From Chryseosolibacter sp964551035 (GTDB taxonomy: Bacteria; Bacteroidota; Bacteroidia; Cytophagales; Cyclobacteriaceae), in contig CAZKBK010000026.1 in assembly GCA_964551035.1 (NCBI GenBank), forward strand, positions 1 through 64,000: a stretch of DNA of 64,000 nt, written 5' to 3'. This document shows, piece after piece, positions 1 to 7,653 of this stretch. Position 1 is the stretch's first letter. Every line of letters starts with the position of its first letter. Made by a program: the position numbers and the translations under genes. Under the pieces are notes generated by a model. The model was not told the origin of the DNA. It saw only the letters and a program-made list of their open reading frames with translations, and searched no databases.

Positions 1-916
1 AAAGGTCACTCCCCAGGCCCCGGCGGCAACAGAACAACAACGTCCCATCCAAACCGAAGTTAACGAAACCGTCTTGCAGCCCCAGGACTGCGGATGCGGC
101 TGTGGCGGCGGAGGCAATGGTACCCTCGGCTATGTATTTGCGGTCGGCAGGATTTACCCTGCCTTCCCTTCCGAAAGCGTGCAGAATGAATACACCTACG
201 CCTACGAAGAATTCAAAGCCGCAGGCCCGCCGAATGCCTTGTTCTACCAGGTACTAAGCCAGGGGCAGAACCTGTACATCGCCCGCCAGATGTGCTGGGT
301 GCTGCAGATCGACGGCATCGACACGTATATCGTCAAGCCGCGCACAGATACGGAGTTGTATCACCTCATCGCATCGTTGGAGCCCATAAACGCGGGCCAA
401 TTAAAGTTTGACGTAATCATCGGTGCCAGGGGACCGGTGGCCACGCCGGAAATGTGCAATAACCTGCAGCTGCCTACGGTTGCCTGCAACCTCTCTTACC
501 ACTTCACTTTTTCCGAGTTTGTCAGCCATGTCGCCGGATCGATCCCTGAAATTCCTTCCGCTGTCGTGGAGAACATGCTTCAGCAAATGCTTCAGGTCTC
601 TGACAACGCCGGAGAAACCGACGCGCACCGGGCGATCAATTATCTCATGATCCGCTCGAAGGATATCTACTACATGGCCTGGCAGATGCAAAACCCGAAT
701 CCCCCGGCCCCGTACCCGCCCGGAACTTACTTCTTGCAAGGCGTTACAGCCAAGCCTGCTGCCGTACAGGGAAACCGCTCCATCGTGGATGTTATTTTTC
801 AATACATGTCGCGTGATACTTACGAGACCGCTTACTGGTATGTCAAGGTAGATGTCACCGGGATATATCCGTTCCTGGCAAGCAAGCAGGTATCCAGGTA
901 TTATCCGGCGCCGTAA
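1..916 (+). CDS. PatG C-terminal-domain protein (5' truncated by window edge)
   Basis: The frame is open from the first base, so about 304 residues of a longer protein are visible. After a Pro/Gln/Thr-rich linker comes a Cys-Gly cluster (DCGCGCGGGGNG), then a domain I recognise as the C-terminal domain of the cyanobactin maturation protease PatG: YVFAVGRIYPAFPSE, YIARQMCWVLQIDGIDTYI, VIIGARGPVATPEMCN, SDNAGETDAHRAINYLMIRS and a final VDVTGIYPFLASK block. In cyanobactin pathways this domain follows a subtilisin-like macrocyclase, so an S8 protease domain may lie upstream; that cannot be seen here. A TTG at 74 is the first in-frame alternative start but is probably internal. It heads a co-directional cluster with short Cys-rich peptides. 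Confidence 0.8.
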   Translation, partial: KVTPQAPAATEQQRPIQTEVNETVLQPQDCGCGCGGGGNGTLGYVFAVGRIYPAFPSESVQNEYTYAYEEFKAAGPPNALFYQVLSQGQNLYIARQMCWVLQIDGIDTYIVKPRTDTELYHLIASLEPINAGQLKFDVIIGARGPVATPEMCNNLQLPTVACNLSYHFTFSEFVSHVAGSIPEIPSAVVENMLQQMLQVSDNAGETDAHRAINYLMIRSKDIYYMAWQMQNPNPPAPYPPGTYFLQGVTAKPAAVQGNRSIVDVIFQYMSRDTYETAYWYVKVDVTGIYPFLASKQVSRYYPAP

Positions 917-949
917 ATTCTTCGCTTATGTTTAATTGACTACCAACAA

Positions 950-2518
950 ATGATTACCATACCTCATTACGCTCCTGTATATAACGTCGACCTCTGGTTC
1001 GATGGCAAAAGCGATTGCGTGGCATTGTCGCCGGTGGTCACATTTCCCGGAAGCCAGATCACTTTTGAATGCTGGATAAAGACCCTGACTCAGGTGGAGG
1101 GCACGCTTCTCACCTATGTGCGGCAAAGCATCAACTTGTTTTCGGTGCTGAATGTCACCAACCTGAACGTTTTTGTCAATGGCATGCAAGCCTCCCCCGG
1201 CGGTACCGGTATTGCTTTGAATGACGGATCATGGCACTTCCTGTCCATCACGTGGAATGGTGCAAGCGGCGCGCTCAGAATTTATGTAGACGGCGTCTTC
1301 AAAAGCGAGTACACGGTGGCGCCGGGCTCCTTCCTGATGAGCGGCGGATCGATGGCGCTGGGATTGGAACAGGTGTCTGACCCCGGCCAGGTACCCTTTG
1401 AAGGTAGCATTGCCGAGGTGCGTATATGGAATAAAGCAAGAACGGGCTTTTTTATAAACCAGGATCAGGACCGCACGATCCTTCGTACGAATGACACCGT
1501 CTTATGGCAGCGGATACAGCATGACACGGTGAAGGACAAGAAATTGATAAGGACCGCCTTCACCACGGTAGCGCCTGCGGATGAAACAGCCATTTATGCC
1601 ACCGACAGCGATAACCTGATCTGGTTTACGCAGGACTTTGGGAGGACATGGAGCCAGCCCAACGCGGATCAAAAACTGGTGCAGGTTGCTGCGATACCTT
1701 CTGTGGCAATGGGTCTCAATGCGGAGGGGCGGATCAGCGTGTCGACGGATTCAGGGAAAACATGGACGCAACCCAATCCCGGCGCGGCGCTTTCTCAGAT
1801 TGCACTGGCGACGGATTTTGCGATTGGCGTAAATTCGAATCAGACCGTTTACTATTCTCCTGACTATGGAACAACCTGGAACCAGGGGGATGACACCAAG
1901 TTGACCTGCGTTGCAACCGATGGCGGGTTGGCCTGGGGCCTGGACGGCCAGGGCGTCTTGTATAAGTCCACCACCAAACAGGCAACCCACTGGCAGGCGG
2001 TACCCAATGCCCCGGTGTTGTCCAGCATATCCAGCATAGCGAACATGCTGGTCGGAATTACACCTGCGGCCCTCCTGACCGTGTCAGAAGACGGCGGGAA
2101 CACATGGCGGGATGTGCTTCCCCCATATGATATGCTCTACAGATATGCTTTCCCGTTACAAAATGTTCTGTGGGCGGTAGATGCGAACGGGTACCTGGTG
2201 TTTGCTGAGATAAACACCCTCATGCAACTTCATTGGAGCATGGACGAAGGCTATGGAAATGTCGCTTATGACGCCAGCGGAAACAGGAACAACGGCGTGC
2301 TTGGAGAAAACGGAACATCCCCAACGTGGAAAGTTAGTTCGATGCTTGTTCAGCCCGGTTTTGCAGTCGATCCCTATTCCCTCCGGCTTGACCGCCATTC
2401 CGGGGAAAGGCCGGAAAGCAGGCTGTCAGGCGCCCCTCCCCGCTTATTGACCACGGAGGTTCCGCGGACCACACGAACCGCCACGGCTTCAAAAGCAAAA
2501 AGAAAGACGAAAAAGTAG
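950..2518 (+). CDS. LamG / BNR-tectonin-like beta-propeller protein
   Basis: This 522-residue protein has no obvious signal peptide. Residues about 10-180 form a LamG/concanavalin-like jelly-roll (ITFECWIKT, WHFLSITWNGASGALRIYVDG, GSIAEVRIWNKART). Residues about 200-425 carry repeated beta-propeller blades with Asp-box-like motifs (TQDFGRTWSQP, STDSGKTWTQP, SPDYGTTWNQ, SEDGGNTWRDV). A second LamG start follows (HWSMDEGYGNVAYDASGN) but is cut short and replaced by a basic low-complexity tail ending KAKRKTKK. Such folds usually bind carbohydrate or protein partners. It sits 33 nt after the PatG-like gene and 20 nt before the first Cys-rich peptide gene, so it is probably co-transcribed. The exact role is unknown. 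Confidence 0.75.
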   Translation: MITIPHYAPVYNVDLWFDGKSDCVALSPVVTFPGSQITFECWIKTLTQVEGTLLTYVRQSINLFSVLNVTNLNVFVNGMQASPGGTGIALNDGSWHFLSITWNGASGALRIYVDGVFKSEYTVAPGSFLMSGGSMALGLEQVSDPGQVPFEGSIAEVRIWNKARTGFFINQDQDRTILRTNDTVLWQRIQHDTVKDKKLIRTAFTTVAPADETAIYATDSDNLIWFTQDFGRTWSQPNADQKLVQVAAIPSVAMGLNAEGRISVSTDSGKTWTQPNPGAALSQIALATDFAIGVNSNQTVYYSPDYGTTWNQGDDTKLTCVATDGGLAWGLDGQGVLYKSTTKQATHWQAVPNAPVLSSISSIANMLVGITPAALLTVSEDGGNTWRDVLPPYDMLYRYAFPLQNVLWAVDANGYLVFAEINTLMQLHWSMDEGYGNVAYDASGNRNNGVLGENGTSPTWKVSSMLVQPGFAVDPYSLRLDRHSGERPESRLSGAPPRLLTTEVPRTTRTATASKAKRKTKK

Positions 2519-2538
2519 AACCTGTTAAATATCCGCAC

Positions 2539-2784
2539 ATGAAACTTCACGCGATGATCTCAACGGGCACCAACCCCGATCATGCAGTCGGGGGAACGTA
2601 CTGTTCTTCTGCCGGTCTCTTTGGAGCCCATAGGTCCATAGGCCCGCAAGCGTCGGCAGGATGTATTCAAAGTTGTGTCGGACGAAGTGCCGCCGCCACC
2701 TGCGCATACTGCAACAACGACCCGACATGCTGGGACCAATGTGCCGGTGCCGGCAAGGGGGCCTGTGTGCTACACTGTTTTTAA
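2539..2784 (+). CDS. Small Cys-rich peptide, candidate precursor (peptide 1)
   Basis: This 81-residue peptide contains nine cysteines (22, 42, 46, 55, 58, 64, 68, 76, 80). It starts MKLHAMIS, matching the MK(L/I)xx(L/M)xS pattern of three other small proteins in the cluster. Its C-terminal 40 residues share a cysteine framework with peptide 2 at 3861-4154: C-x(3)-P-x-C-x(3)-C-A-G, then exactly 11 residues between the last two shared cysteines and a single hydrophobic residue before the stop. There is no Sec signal or transmembrane segment. It is followed after 11 nt by a PatG C-terminal-domain gene. A precursor of a modified or disulfide-rich secreted peptide is my inference; I do not recognise a named family. 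Confidence 0.7.
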   Translation: MKLHAMISTGTNPDHAVGGTYCSSAGLFGAHRSIGPQASAGCIQSCVGRSAAATCAYCNNDPTCWDQCAGAGKGACVLHCF

Positions 2785-2795
2785 CGGCTTGATCT

Positions 2796-3812
2796 ATGGG
2801 CCAAAATCGAAACCCCACCATGCAACTACCCAGTATTATCGGATTTGAAAGCAATGTTAATTTTCGCAACGACCTGGTCGCGGAATCCGAGCCTTTTGAG
2901 GCAGGATCGTTCTTCCGGGGATTGACGCCCGAGGTTATCCTTCCGCAATGTTCATGTGGTGCAGGACCCTCCACGTGCTCCTGCGGCAAAGGACCCGACC
3001 GCGAAGTTTTTATCTACGCTTTTGGTGACATCAAACCCGTTCTTCCGTCCCTGAGTGTGGAGAAGGAATTTTACAATGTGGCGGTGACGGATCCGGCTGA
3101 TAAGCTGAGGCCTTTTGGCGATATCGCCTACAAGTACCTGAGCCGGACGGAGAACCTCTACATCGCCAGAGACGTCAACTGGGTATTTACCATCAGGAAG
3201 TCGATCGACTTGTACATTGTCGACGTAGGTACCGACCGCGACCTGTCGGTGCTGATTGAAACGATCGCCCCCCGCGATTATACCATTGACTATGACATCC
3301 TTATTGGTATCAAGACGGCGCAGACAAGGCGGGAGAGCACAACGGGGACGCTGCTTCCCGTGGTCAAGTTTCAGCAAATATATAACATCACCCTTCAGCA
3401 GTATGCCAATGCTATCATAGACCTCTACAGCGGTACTCCCAAGCCTACCTTCGACCAGGCCAGCCTGATCTTTGGAAATGCGCTCCAGCTTACCGATAAC
3501 ACCGGCGACGCGGATAAATACCGCGCGCTCAATTTTATCGTTTTACGCTACATAAAATTCTATGAAGAAGTTTTCCGGCTGAAATACGTAGGTGAGCCTC
3601 CTTCGGCAGGGTTGGACGCCATCCCTTATGACCTCGTTAGCGTTAGCGCCAACCCTACCGAAGTATTCGGAAAAAAGAAGTTGATCGAGATCGTTTTCAG
3701 CTTTCAGGGCCTTACCACGAGTTCCATCAAGACCTATTCCTGTACCGTTGATATCTCAGGGGAATTTCCTTTTATACTGATTCACTGGGCCGTTTACTAT
3801 CGGGGAATATGA
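2796..3812 (+). CDS. Stand-alone PatG C-terminal-domain protein
   Basis: This 338-residue protein has the same domain as the gene at the window start (FIYAFGDIKPVLPSLSVEKE, YIARDVNWVF, DYDILIGIKT, TDNTGDADKYRALNFIVLRY, VDISGEFPFIL) but no room for a protease. A Cys-Gly segment at about 51-65 (QCSCGAGPSTCSCGKG) precedes it, in the same place as the DCGCGCGG cluster of the first protein. The ATG at 2796 gives the longest form. The ATG at 2820 is at least as attractive: the DNA around it (CACCATGCAACTACC) nearly equals that of peptide 2 (CACCATGAAACTACC), giving a leader-like MQLPSIIG. It probably assists peptide maturation or recognition; the biochemical role of this domain is poorly known. Confidence 0.78.
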   Translation: MGQNRNPTMQLPSIIGFESNVNFRNDLVAESEPFEAGSFFRGLTPEVILPQCSCGAGPSTCSCGKGPDREVFIYAFGDIKPVLPSLSVEKEFYNVAVTDPADKLRPFGDIAYKYLSRTENLYIARDVNWVFTIRKSIDLYIVDVGTDRDLSVLIETIAPRDYTIDYDILIGIKTAQTRRESTTGTLLPVVKFQQIYNITLQQYANAIIDLYSGTPKPTFDQASLIFGNALQLTDNTGDADKYRALNFIVLRYIKFYEEVFRLKYVGEPPSAGLDAIPYDLVSVSANPTEVFGKKKLIEIVFSFQGLTTSSIKTYSCTVDISGEFPFILIHWAVYYRGI

Positions 3813-3860
3813 ACTTAAACCGGTTGAGATTTCCAAACGTCAAACTAAAAAACATACACC

Positions 3861-4154
3861 ATGAAACTACCTACTTTAGACTCCGCTTCCGATCGTGTTC
3901 AGTCAGTCTGTTTTTCCGATGTTCACGCAAATGGCCATGCTGCCTTGCAGGGCGTGGAAATGAACAACATTTTCGGTGATATTTTTGGAGGATTAAAAGA
4001 CATCGTTGTCGGTGGAATTGGAAAAATTCCCTGCATCCTTTCCAAAGCCGGTCCACAGGGCATTGCTTGTTTCACCAAATGCGGACCCAATCCGGGTTGC
4101 CTTGCCGCCTGTGCCGGCCCTTCCGTGCTCAGTTCGATCATGTCTTGTATTTGA
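3861..4154 (+). CDS. Small Cys-rich peptide, candidate precursor (peptide 2)
   Basis: This is a 97-residue peptide starting MKLPTLDSAS with cysteines at 17, 58, 70, 74, 80, 84 and 96. The N-terminal half is polar. Residues 36-56 form a Gly-rich hydrophobic amphipathic stretch (NNIFGDIFGGLKDIVVGG), followed by the Cys-rich tail, which aligns with peptide 1 (CxxxPxC-x3-CAG-x9-C plus one terminal hydrophobic residue). A Gly-rich hydrophobic helix followed by a Cys-framed tail recalls bacteriocin-like peptides, but I cannot assign a class. Another overlapping frame at 4006-4326 is a shadow. The gene lies between the stand-alone PatG C-terminal gene and the Hint-domain lipoprotein. Confidence 0.72.
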   Translation: MKLPTLDSASDRVQSVCFSDVHANGHAALQGVEMNNIFGDIFGGLKDIVVGGIGKIPCILSKAGPQGIACFTKCGPNPGCLAACAGPSVLSSIMSCI

Positions 4155-4198
4155 CAACGCGCCTCCTGCGGTTTATCACAAATTCAAACTTCCTCGCT

Positions 4199-5995
4199 AT
4201 GAAGCCAAGAACGAAGTCCTTAATTATTGCTCCCGTCCTGCTCGTTGCCGCCGCTCTTTGCCTCTCTTGCCAGAGCAAAACGGACTATATCGGAGACATT
4301 TCCAAGGATCCGGGCGCGCTCGATGAAAAGGACCGGGAAGCGGTTCGCCATATCATGCGCATCACGAAAGTGGGAGAACAAACCGACCTCAACTTTGCAA
4401 ATGATTTGCACTATCGTTATTACAAAAGGCTGTTGTACCAGGCGGGATTGACGGAAGAGACTAACCCGCAACTTTTTAATGTGCTGGAATCGACACGCCG
4501 GGAGCACGTAGCGCAGGCTGCAGCAATGACAGGGGATCCCGGGACCGCACGCGATGGATCTTTTCGGCTGACTTCCATGCCGGTGAACAGTAGCAACACA
4601 GCCACCGTTCCGATCGAGGAGATAACTTCCTTCAGCTCGACCAGTCAGGGGACACATTACGCGACTTCGGCATTGCTCTCCTTCCCCCAGGACATTGCCC
4701 CGGTAACGGCGACTATCCTTGTGGGCTTATACAAACAGAACGGCGAGCAGGTGGGCAACGTCAGCGTGAATTCAGGCTACACGCCCCAACAGCTCGCAGA
4801 TCTGCAGGTAGGTACCGGGGGAACAGCTACGTCTCCGTATGACTCCATTTACTCGATGTTCACGTACTTTTACCAGCTTAGGGACGGAAGTACCCGCCAC
4901 GCTGTCAAAAAGGCTTACACATCGGATGTCGTCGACACAGTCGTGAATATGAAACCGATGACTTGCATGTTGGGACACACCGTTCCCGGATGCGGAAGTG
5001 GAACCTGCACACAGAAGGCCACATCCATTGTTACGGTTTGCATGACGCGGCAGACGCCCGATTGCAACTACTGCAATTCGGGTCTCAGCAACAACCTCAT
5101 CTTTCCTATGGAGGGTTATATCAAATACAAGGGTGACGTGAATGTCGGGCCCAACGGTAAACCCACCGGCGGTTTTAATTCGATCACATTGACGCGGTTG
5201 CCGGCCGGGGGGGGCTGTCCTGCTATTCCATTGTCGGGCAATTTCCTGGACTACGTAACGGTCACTGGCGACAGCTTGTATTGGAATATCGACCAGGCGC
5301 ATTTTCAGAATAATTGCCTCGCGAGCGGCGACTCTGTATTGTTTCAGATGACACTGCTCGTGTTTGTGCGCATCGGCCCGAACCTGGAACCAGCTTATGC
5401 AACGATCTCCAATGCAGCCGATGCTCAGCCACCCTCCGTGAAGATCCCGAAAATACAGATCGTATCCGGATGCCTGGCGGCAGGCACCGAAATTGTGATG
5501 GCTAATGGAAAGGAAAAAAAGATCGAGGAAATTGCTATTGGCGAAAAGGTTATCTCGAACGCGCAAAACCGCCCCCTTACGGTTGATTATAGTACGATCG
5601 GCAGGGAATCCAAACCTTGCCTTCGAATTGACGATAGCAAGGACCACAGTATTCTTGTGACCGACGCCCATCCAATGATAACGCCTACCGGTGTTGTGCT
5701 GGCGCGGGACCTGAAGATCGGCGACAGCGTTGTCACCAGGGACGGAGTCACGGAAATAGTGGCCATTGCAAATGAACAACACGACGGAGAAGTGTGGAAC
5801 CTATCGGTCGGAGGAAACGAAAGTGATGGCCTCAGGAGGGACTTTACAAACTCCACGTTCTACGCCAACGGTTTCCTTGTGGGAGATCATAAGATGCAAA
5901 GCCACCATCAGTATAACCGCCAGCTGAGCCGCAACGAAGTGTTGCAAAGACTGCCTGAGGAATGGCACAAAGATTTTCTAAACACAAAAAATTGA
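4199..5995 (+). CDS. Putative lipoprotein with C-terminal Hint (hedgehog/intein) domain
   Basis: I start at ATG 4199 because it gives a basic n-region and hydrophobic core ending CLSC (an imperfect lipobox, Cys24); the longer frame back to 4067 overlaps peptide 2. The 598-residue product has an acidic helical region (30-90), a long beta-rich unknown region containing a Cys-rich insert (about 255-300: CMLGH, CGSGTC, CNYCNSG), and from Cys425 a Hint domain: GCLAAGTEIVMANG (block A, nucleophile Cys), VTDAHPMI (block B TxxH), LKIGDSVVTRDG and STFYANGFLVGD (block F-like). The intein C-terminal HN pair is missing, so N-terminal thioester chemistry or hydrolysis is possible but not splicing in cis. 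It is closely coupled to peptide 3 (6 nt). Confidence 0.8.
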   Translation: MKPRTKSLIIAPVLLVAAALCLSCQSKTDYIGDISKDPGALDEKDREAVRHIMRITKVGEQTDLNFANDLHYRYYKRLLYQAGLTEETNPQLFNVLESTRREHVAQAAAMTGDPGTARDGSFRLTSMPVNSSNTATVPIEEITSFSSTSQGTHYATSALLSFPQDIAPVTATILVGLYKQNGEQVGNVSVNSGYTPQQLADLQVGTGGTATSPYDSIYSMFTYFYQLRDGSTRHAVKKAYTSDVVDTVVNMKPMTCMLGHTVPGCGSGTCTQKATSIVTVCMTRQTPDCNYCNSGLSNNLIFPMEGYIKYKGDVNVGPNGKPTGGFNSITLTRLPAGGGCPAIPLSGNFLDYVTVTGDSLYWNIDQAHFQNNCLASGDSVLFQMTLLVFVRIGPNLEPAYATISNAADAQPPSVKIPKIQIVSGCLAAGTEIVMANGKEKKIEEIAIGEKVISNAQNRPLTVDYSTIGRESKPCLRIDDSKDHSILVTDAHPMITPTGVVLARDLKIGDSVVTRDGVTEIVAIANEQHDGEVWNLSVGGNESDGLRRDFTNSTFYANGFLVGDHKMQSHHQYNRQLSRNEVLQRLPEEWHKDFLNTKN

Positions 5996-6001
5996 CCAAC
6001 C

Positions 6002-6250
6002 ATGAAACTGTCAAGACTAGTCTCCATTGAAGACGAGGAACGTACACTGACCTGTGAGAGATACCATCCGGATATTCACAACAAGACAAGGCGCTCAGAT
6101 ACTGTTTCGCTTCAGGTAAGGTATACGTGTTATTCAGCAAGGGGCTGCTCAGGCAAAGTTCTCAGCAACCGGGATCCGCACAACTGTAGGGTGAAGTCCC
6201 GCGGTAAATCGGTCTATGATTCGGTGGCCAATACCTGCACTGATTTATAA
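6002..6250 (+). CDS. Small Cys-containing peptide, candidate precursor (peptide 3)
   Basis: The 82-residue product begins MKLSRLVSIEDEER, matching the shared MK(L/I)xxLxS start, and has five cysteines (18, 43, 49, 62, 79). It is rich in Arg and Lys and lacks a signal peptide. The start follows the Hint-lipoprotein stop by only 6 nt, in an ACCATGAAACT context shared with peptide 2. The cysteine spacing does not match peptides 1 and 2, so similarity is limited to the N-terminus. It could be a substrate of the same machinery; I cannot assign a function. Confidence 0.58.
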   Translation: MKLSRLVSIEDEERTLTCERYHPDIHNKTRRSDTVSLQVRYTCYSARGCSGKVLSNRDPHNCRVKSRGKSVYDSVANTCTDL

Positions 6251-6280
6251 TGACTGGGGCACGATTCACGCTCGTGTTGT

Positions 6281-6296
6281 TCCCGGAAAGCCGGGA
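6281..6296 (+). repeat. Short GC-rich hairpin between peptides 3 and 4
   Basis: TCCCGG and CCGGGA form a perfect 6-bp stem around an AAAG loop. There is no following T run, so it is more likely an mRNA-stability or attenuation hairpin than an intrinsic terminator. It lies in the 91-nt gap before peptide 4. Confidence 0.4.
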
Positions 6297-6341
6297 GCTG
6301 TCAGCGTGGACAACATATCTGACAACCAAAAGCTTAAGGAA

Positions 6342-6626
6342 ATGAAAATAGCAAGACTTATTTCAGCCGCACAACCCATTTACTCAAATACTCCGACAGG
6401 CAGGTTGTCCCGCCTGACAACCCTGAAACGCGACATTTCCATGCAGGAAAATGGCGGCGGCGCGCCGGTACCGATGACGGGCCAGTGCCATATGTTTGCC
6501 GGTTGCAACCAGGCATATGCGCTATACCCCCATGGGGATACTTATCAACAATGTGTCGCAAGAAGGAATGCGTCGCCCAGTCCCCACTCCTGGAGCAGCC
6601 CCCTGGGCTGTGTGGATATCCCATAG
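6342..6626 (+). CDS. Small Cys-containing peptide, candidate precursor (peptide 4)
   Basis: The open frame extends upstream, but ATG 6342 gives MKIARLISAAQ, matching the leader-like start of peptides 1-3, so I prefer it. The 94-residue product has a basic, Thr/Ser-rich N-terminal half, a GGG at 38-40 that could mark a leader/core boundary, and four cysteines (49, 55, 71, 90) in the C-terminal half, including GQCHMFAGCNQAYA and a final LGCVDIP. It has no transmembrane segment. It is the last gene of the cluster; the next gene is on the opposite strand. Function unknown. Confidence 0.55.
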   Translation: MKIARLISAAQPIYSNTPTGRLSRLTTLKRDISMQENGGGAPVPMTGQCHMFAGCNQAYALYPHGDTYQQCVARRNASPSPHSWSSPLGCVDIP

Positions 6627-6764
6627 CCAGCGCGTATGACCGTTGCAGTTTGATTAGTGTCTGCCAGCGTAGACCCCCACCTTGGGCGAGGACAAATCAA
6701 GGCCTTGCCAAGGCGGGCAGCCGATGCCCGGACCCGCAATCGGGGGGCCAACCAAATAGACGCC

Positions 6765-7577
6765 CTACTTAACCCGATAAGCCACCACCGACTTCTTAAA
6801 GAACGTGGGCACGTAAACGATCCGTCCTTCGGGATTATATCCGATGTCCGCGGTGTTTATTTTCTGTTCGCGCGTATCCAGCAATGTCGACAACGCGCCG
6901 TCTTTGTCCAGATAATAGATCAACCCGGGCCAGCATGAGATAACAAAATCTCCGTTTCCGACGGGTTCAATCCCGTCACCGCCGGTTTCCGTGGTGGCGA
7001 TGGTGACCGGTTTTTTGTCAGGTCCCGTTTTCAATACGTCATTGGCGGTAAGGATATAAAGGTCTTTACCGACCGCCTTCAATCCGTTTACCCCTTTCAG
7101 GTCGCTGAGATAAAGTTTGGCCTTCCCATTCCTGATCTGGTGGACCCTTCCAAGTTTGGAATCCGAAACGTAGACCGACCCCTTGTCGTCAACCGTGATG
7201 TCGTTCAAATTCTCTGCGCCTTCCACTGGAATTTTTGATTCAAGCTTGCCGTCGGCCGTGTTGATCACCACCACCTCCGAGAGGTCGGCGACATACAACT
7301 TGTTATCCCATAAGCCCATTCCTTTCGGGGCATTGAGACCGGTCACCCAGGCGGCGTCCAGAATTTTTCCCTGCTTGTCCAGTTTGGCGATCGCCCCTTT
7401 CCCATCGGCTTGCCAGGGCTGCCCATCGATCAGCGACACATAGAGCCCATCCTCGTAATGCAGGACCGATTCCGGTACGGCGAGCGTGGCATCACTTTCC
7501 CAGATCTTTTCAAGGGCGTGCTGTGCGTGGCCCGCGACGGCGATAAGCGACGAAAGTGCAAGGAGTAAGATTTTCAT
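6765..7577 (-). CDS. Secreted SMP-30/NHL-like beta-propeller protein
   Basis: Start at ATG 7577 gives a clear Sec signal peptide (MKILLLALSSLIAVAGHAQ) and a 270-residue product; a longer frame to 7700 lacks a signal. The mature part is a six-bladed propeller of the SMP-30/gluconolactonase-NHL type, with repeated blades such as AIAKLDKQGKILDAAWVTG, LYVADLSEVVVINTADG, DDKGSVYVSDSKLGRVHQI and DLYILTANDVLKTG. No catalytic metal ligands can be confirmed by eye, so an enzymatic role is uncertain. It lies 76 nt downstream of a lipoprotein gene on the same strand. Confidence 0.75.
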   Translation of the reverse strand: MKILLLALSSLIAVAGHAQHALEKIWESDATLAVPESVLHYEDGLYVSLIDGQPWQADGKGAIAKLDKQGKILDAAWVTGLNAPKGMGLWDNKLYVADLSEVVVINTADGKLESKIPVEGAENLNDITVDDKGSVYVSDSKLGRVHQIRNGKAKLYLSDLKGVNGLKAVGKDLYILTANDVLKTGPDKKPVTIATTETGGDGIEPVGNGDFVISCWPGLIYYLDKDGALSTLLDTREQKINTADIGYNPEGRIVYVPTFFKKSVVAYRVK

Positions 7578-7653
7578 GGCGTGTTTTTTTATTTGCAATT
7601 TATAGATTTTCGGTCTGACATTTGGATCTCCATTAGCTGAAACTGCGAACAGT

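Noticed and set aside
4772..5782. Long minus-strand open frame opposite the Hint lipoprotein
   Set aside because: Shadow of the lipoprotein; composition without conserved motifs.
2539..6626. Assigning the peptides to lanthipeptides, lasso peptides or cyanobactins proper
   Set aside because: No LanM/LanB, asparagine-synthetase-like, YcaO or PatA-type gene is in the window and the leaders do not match those classes; class left open.
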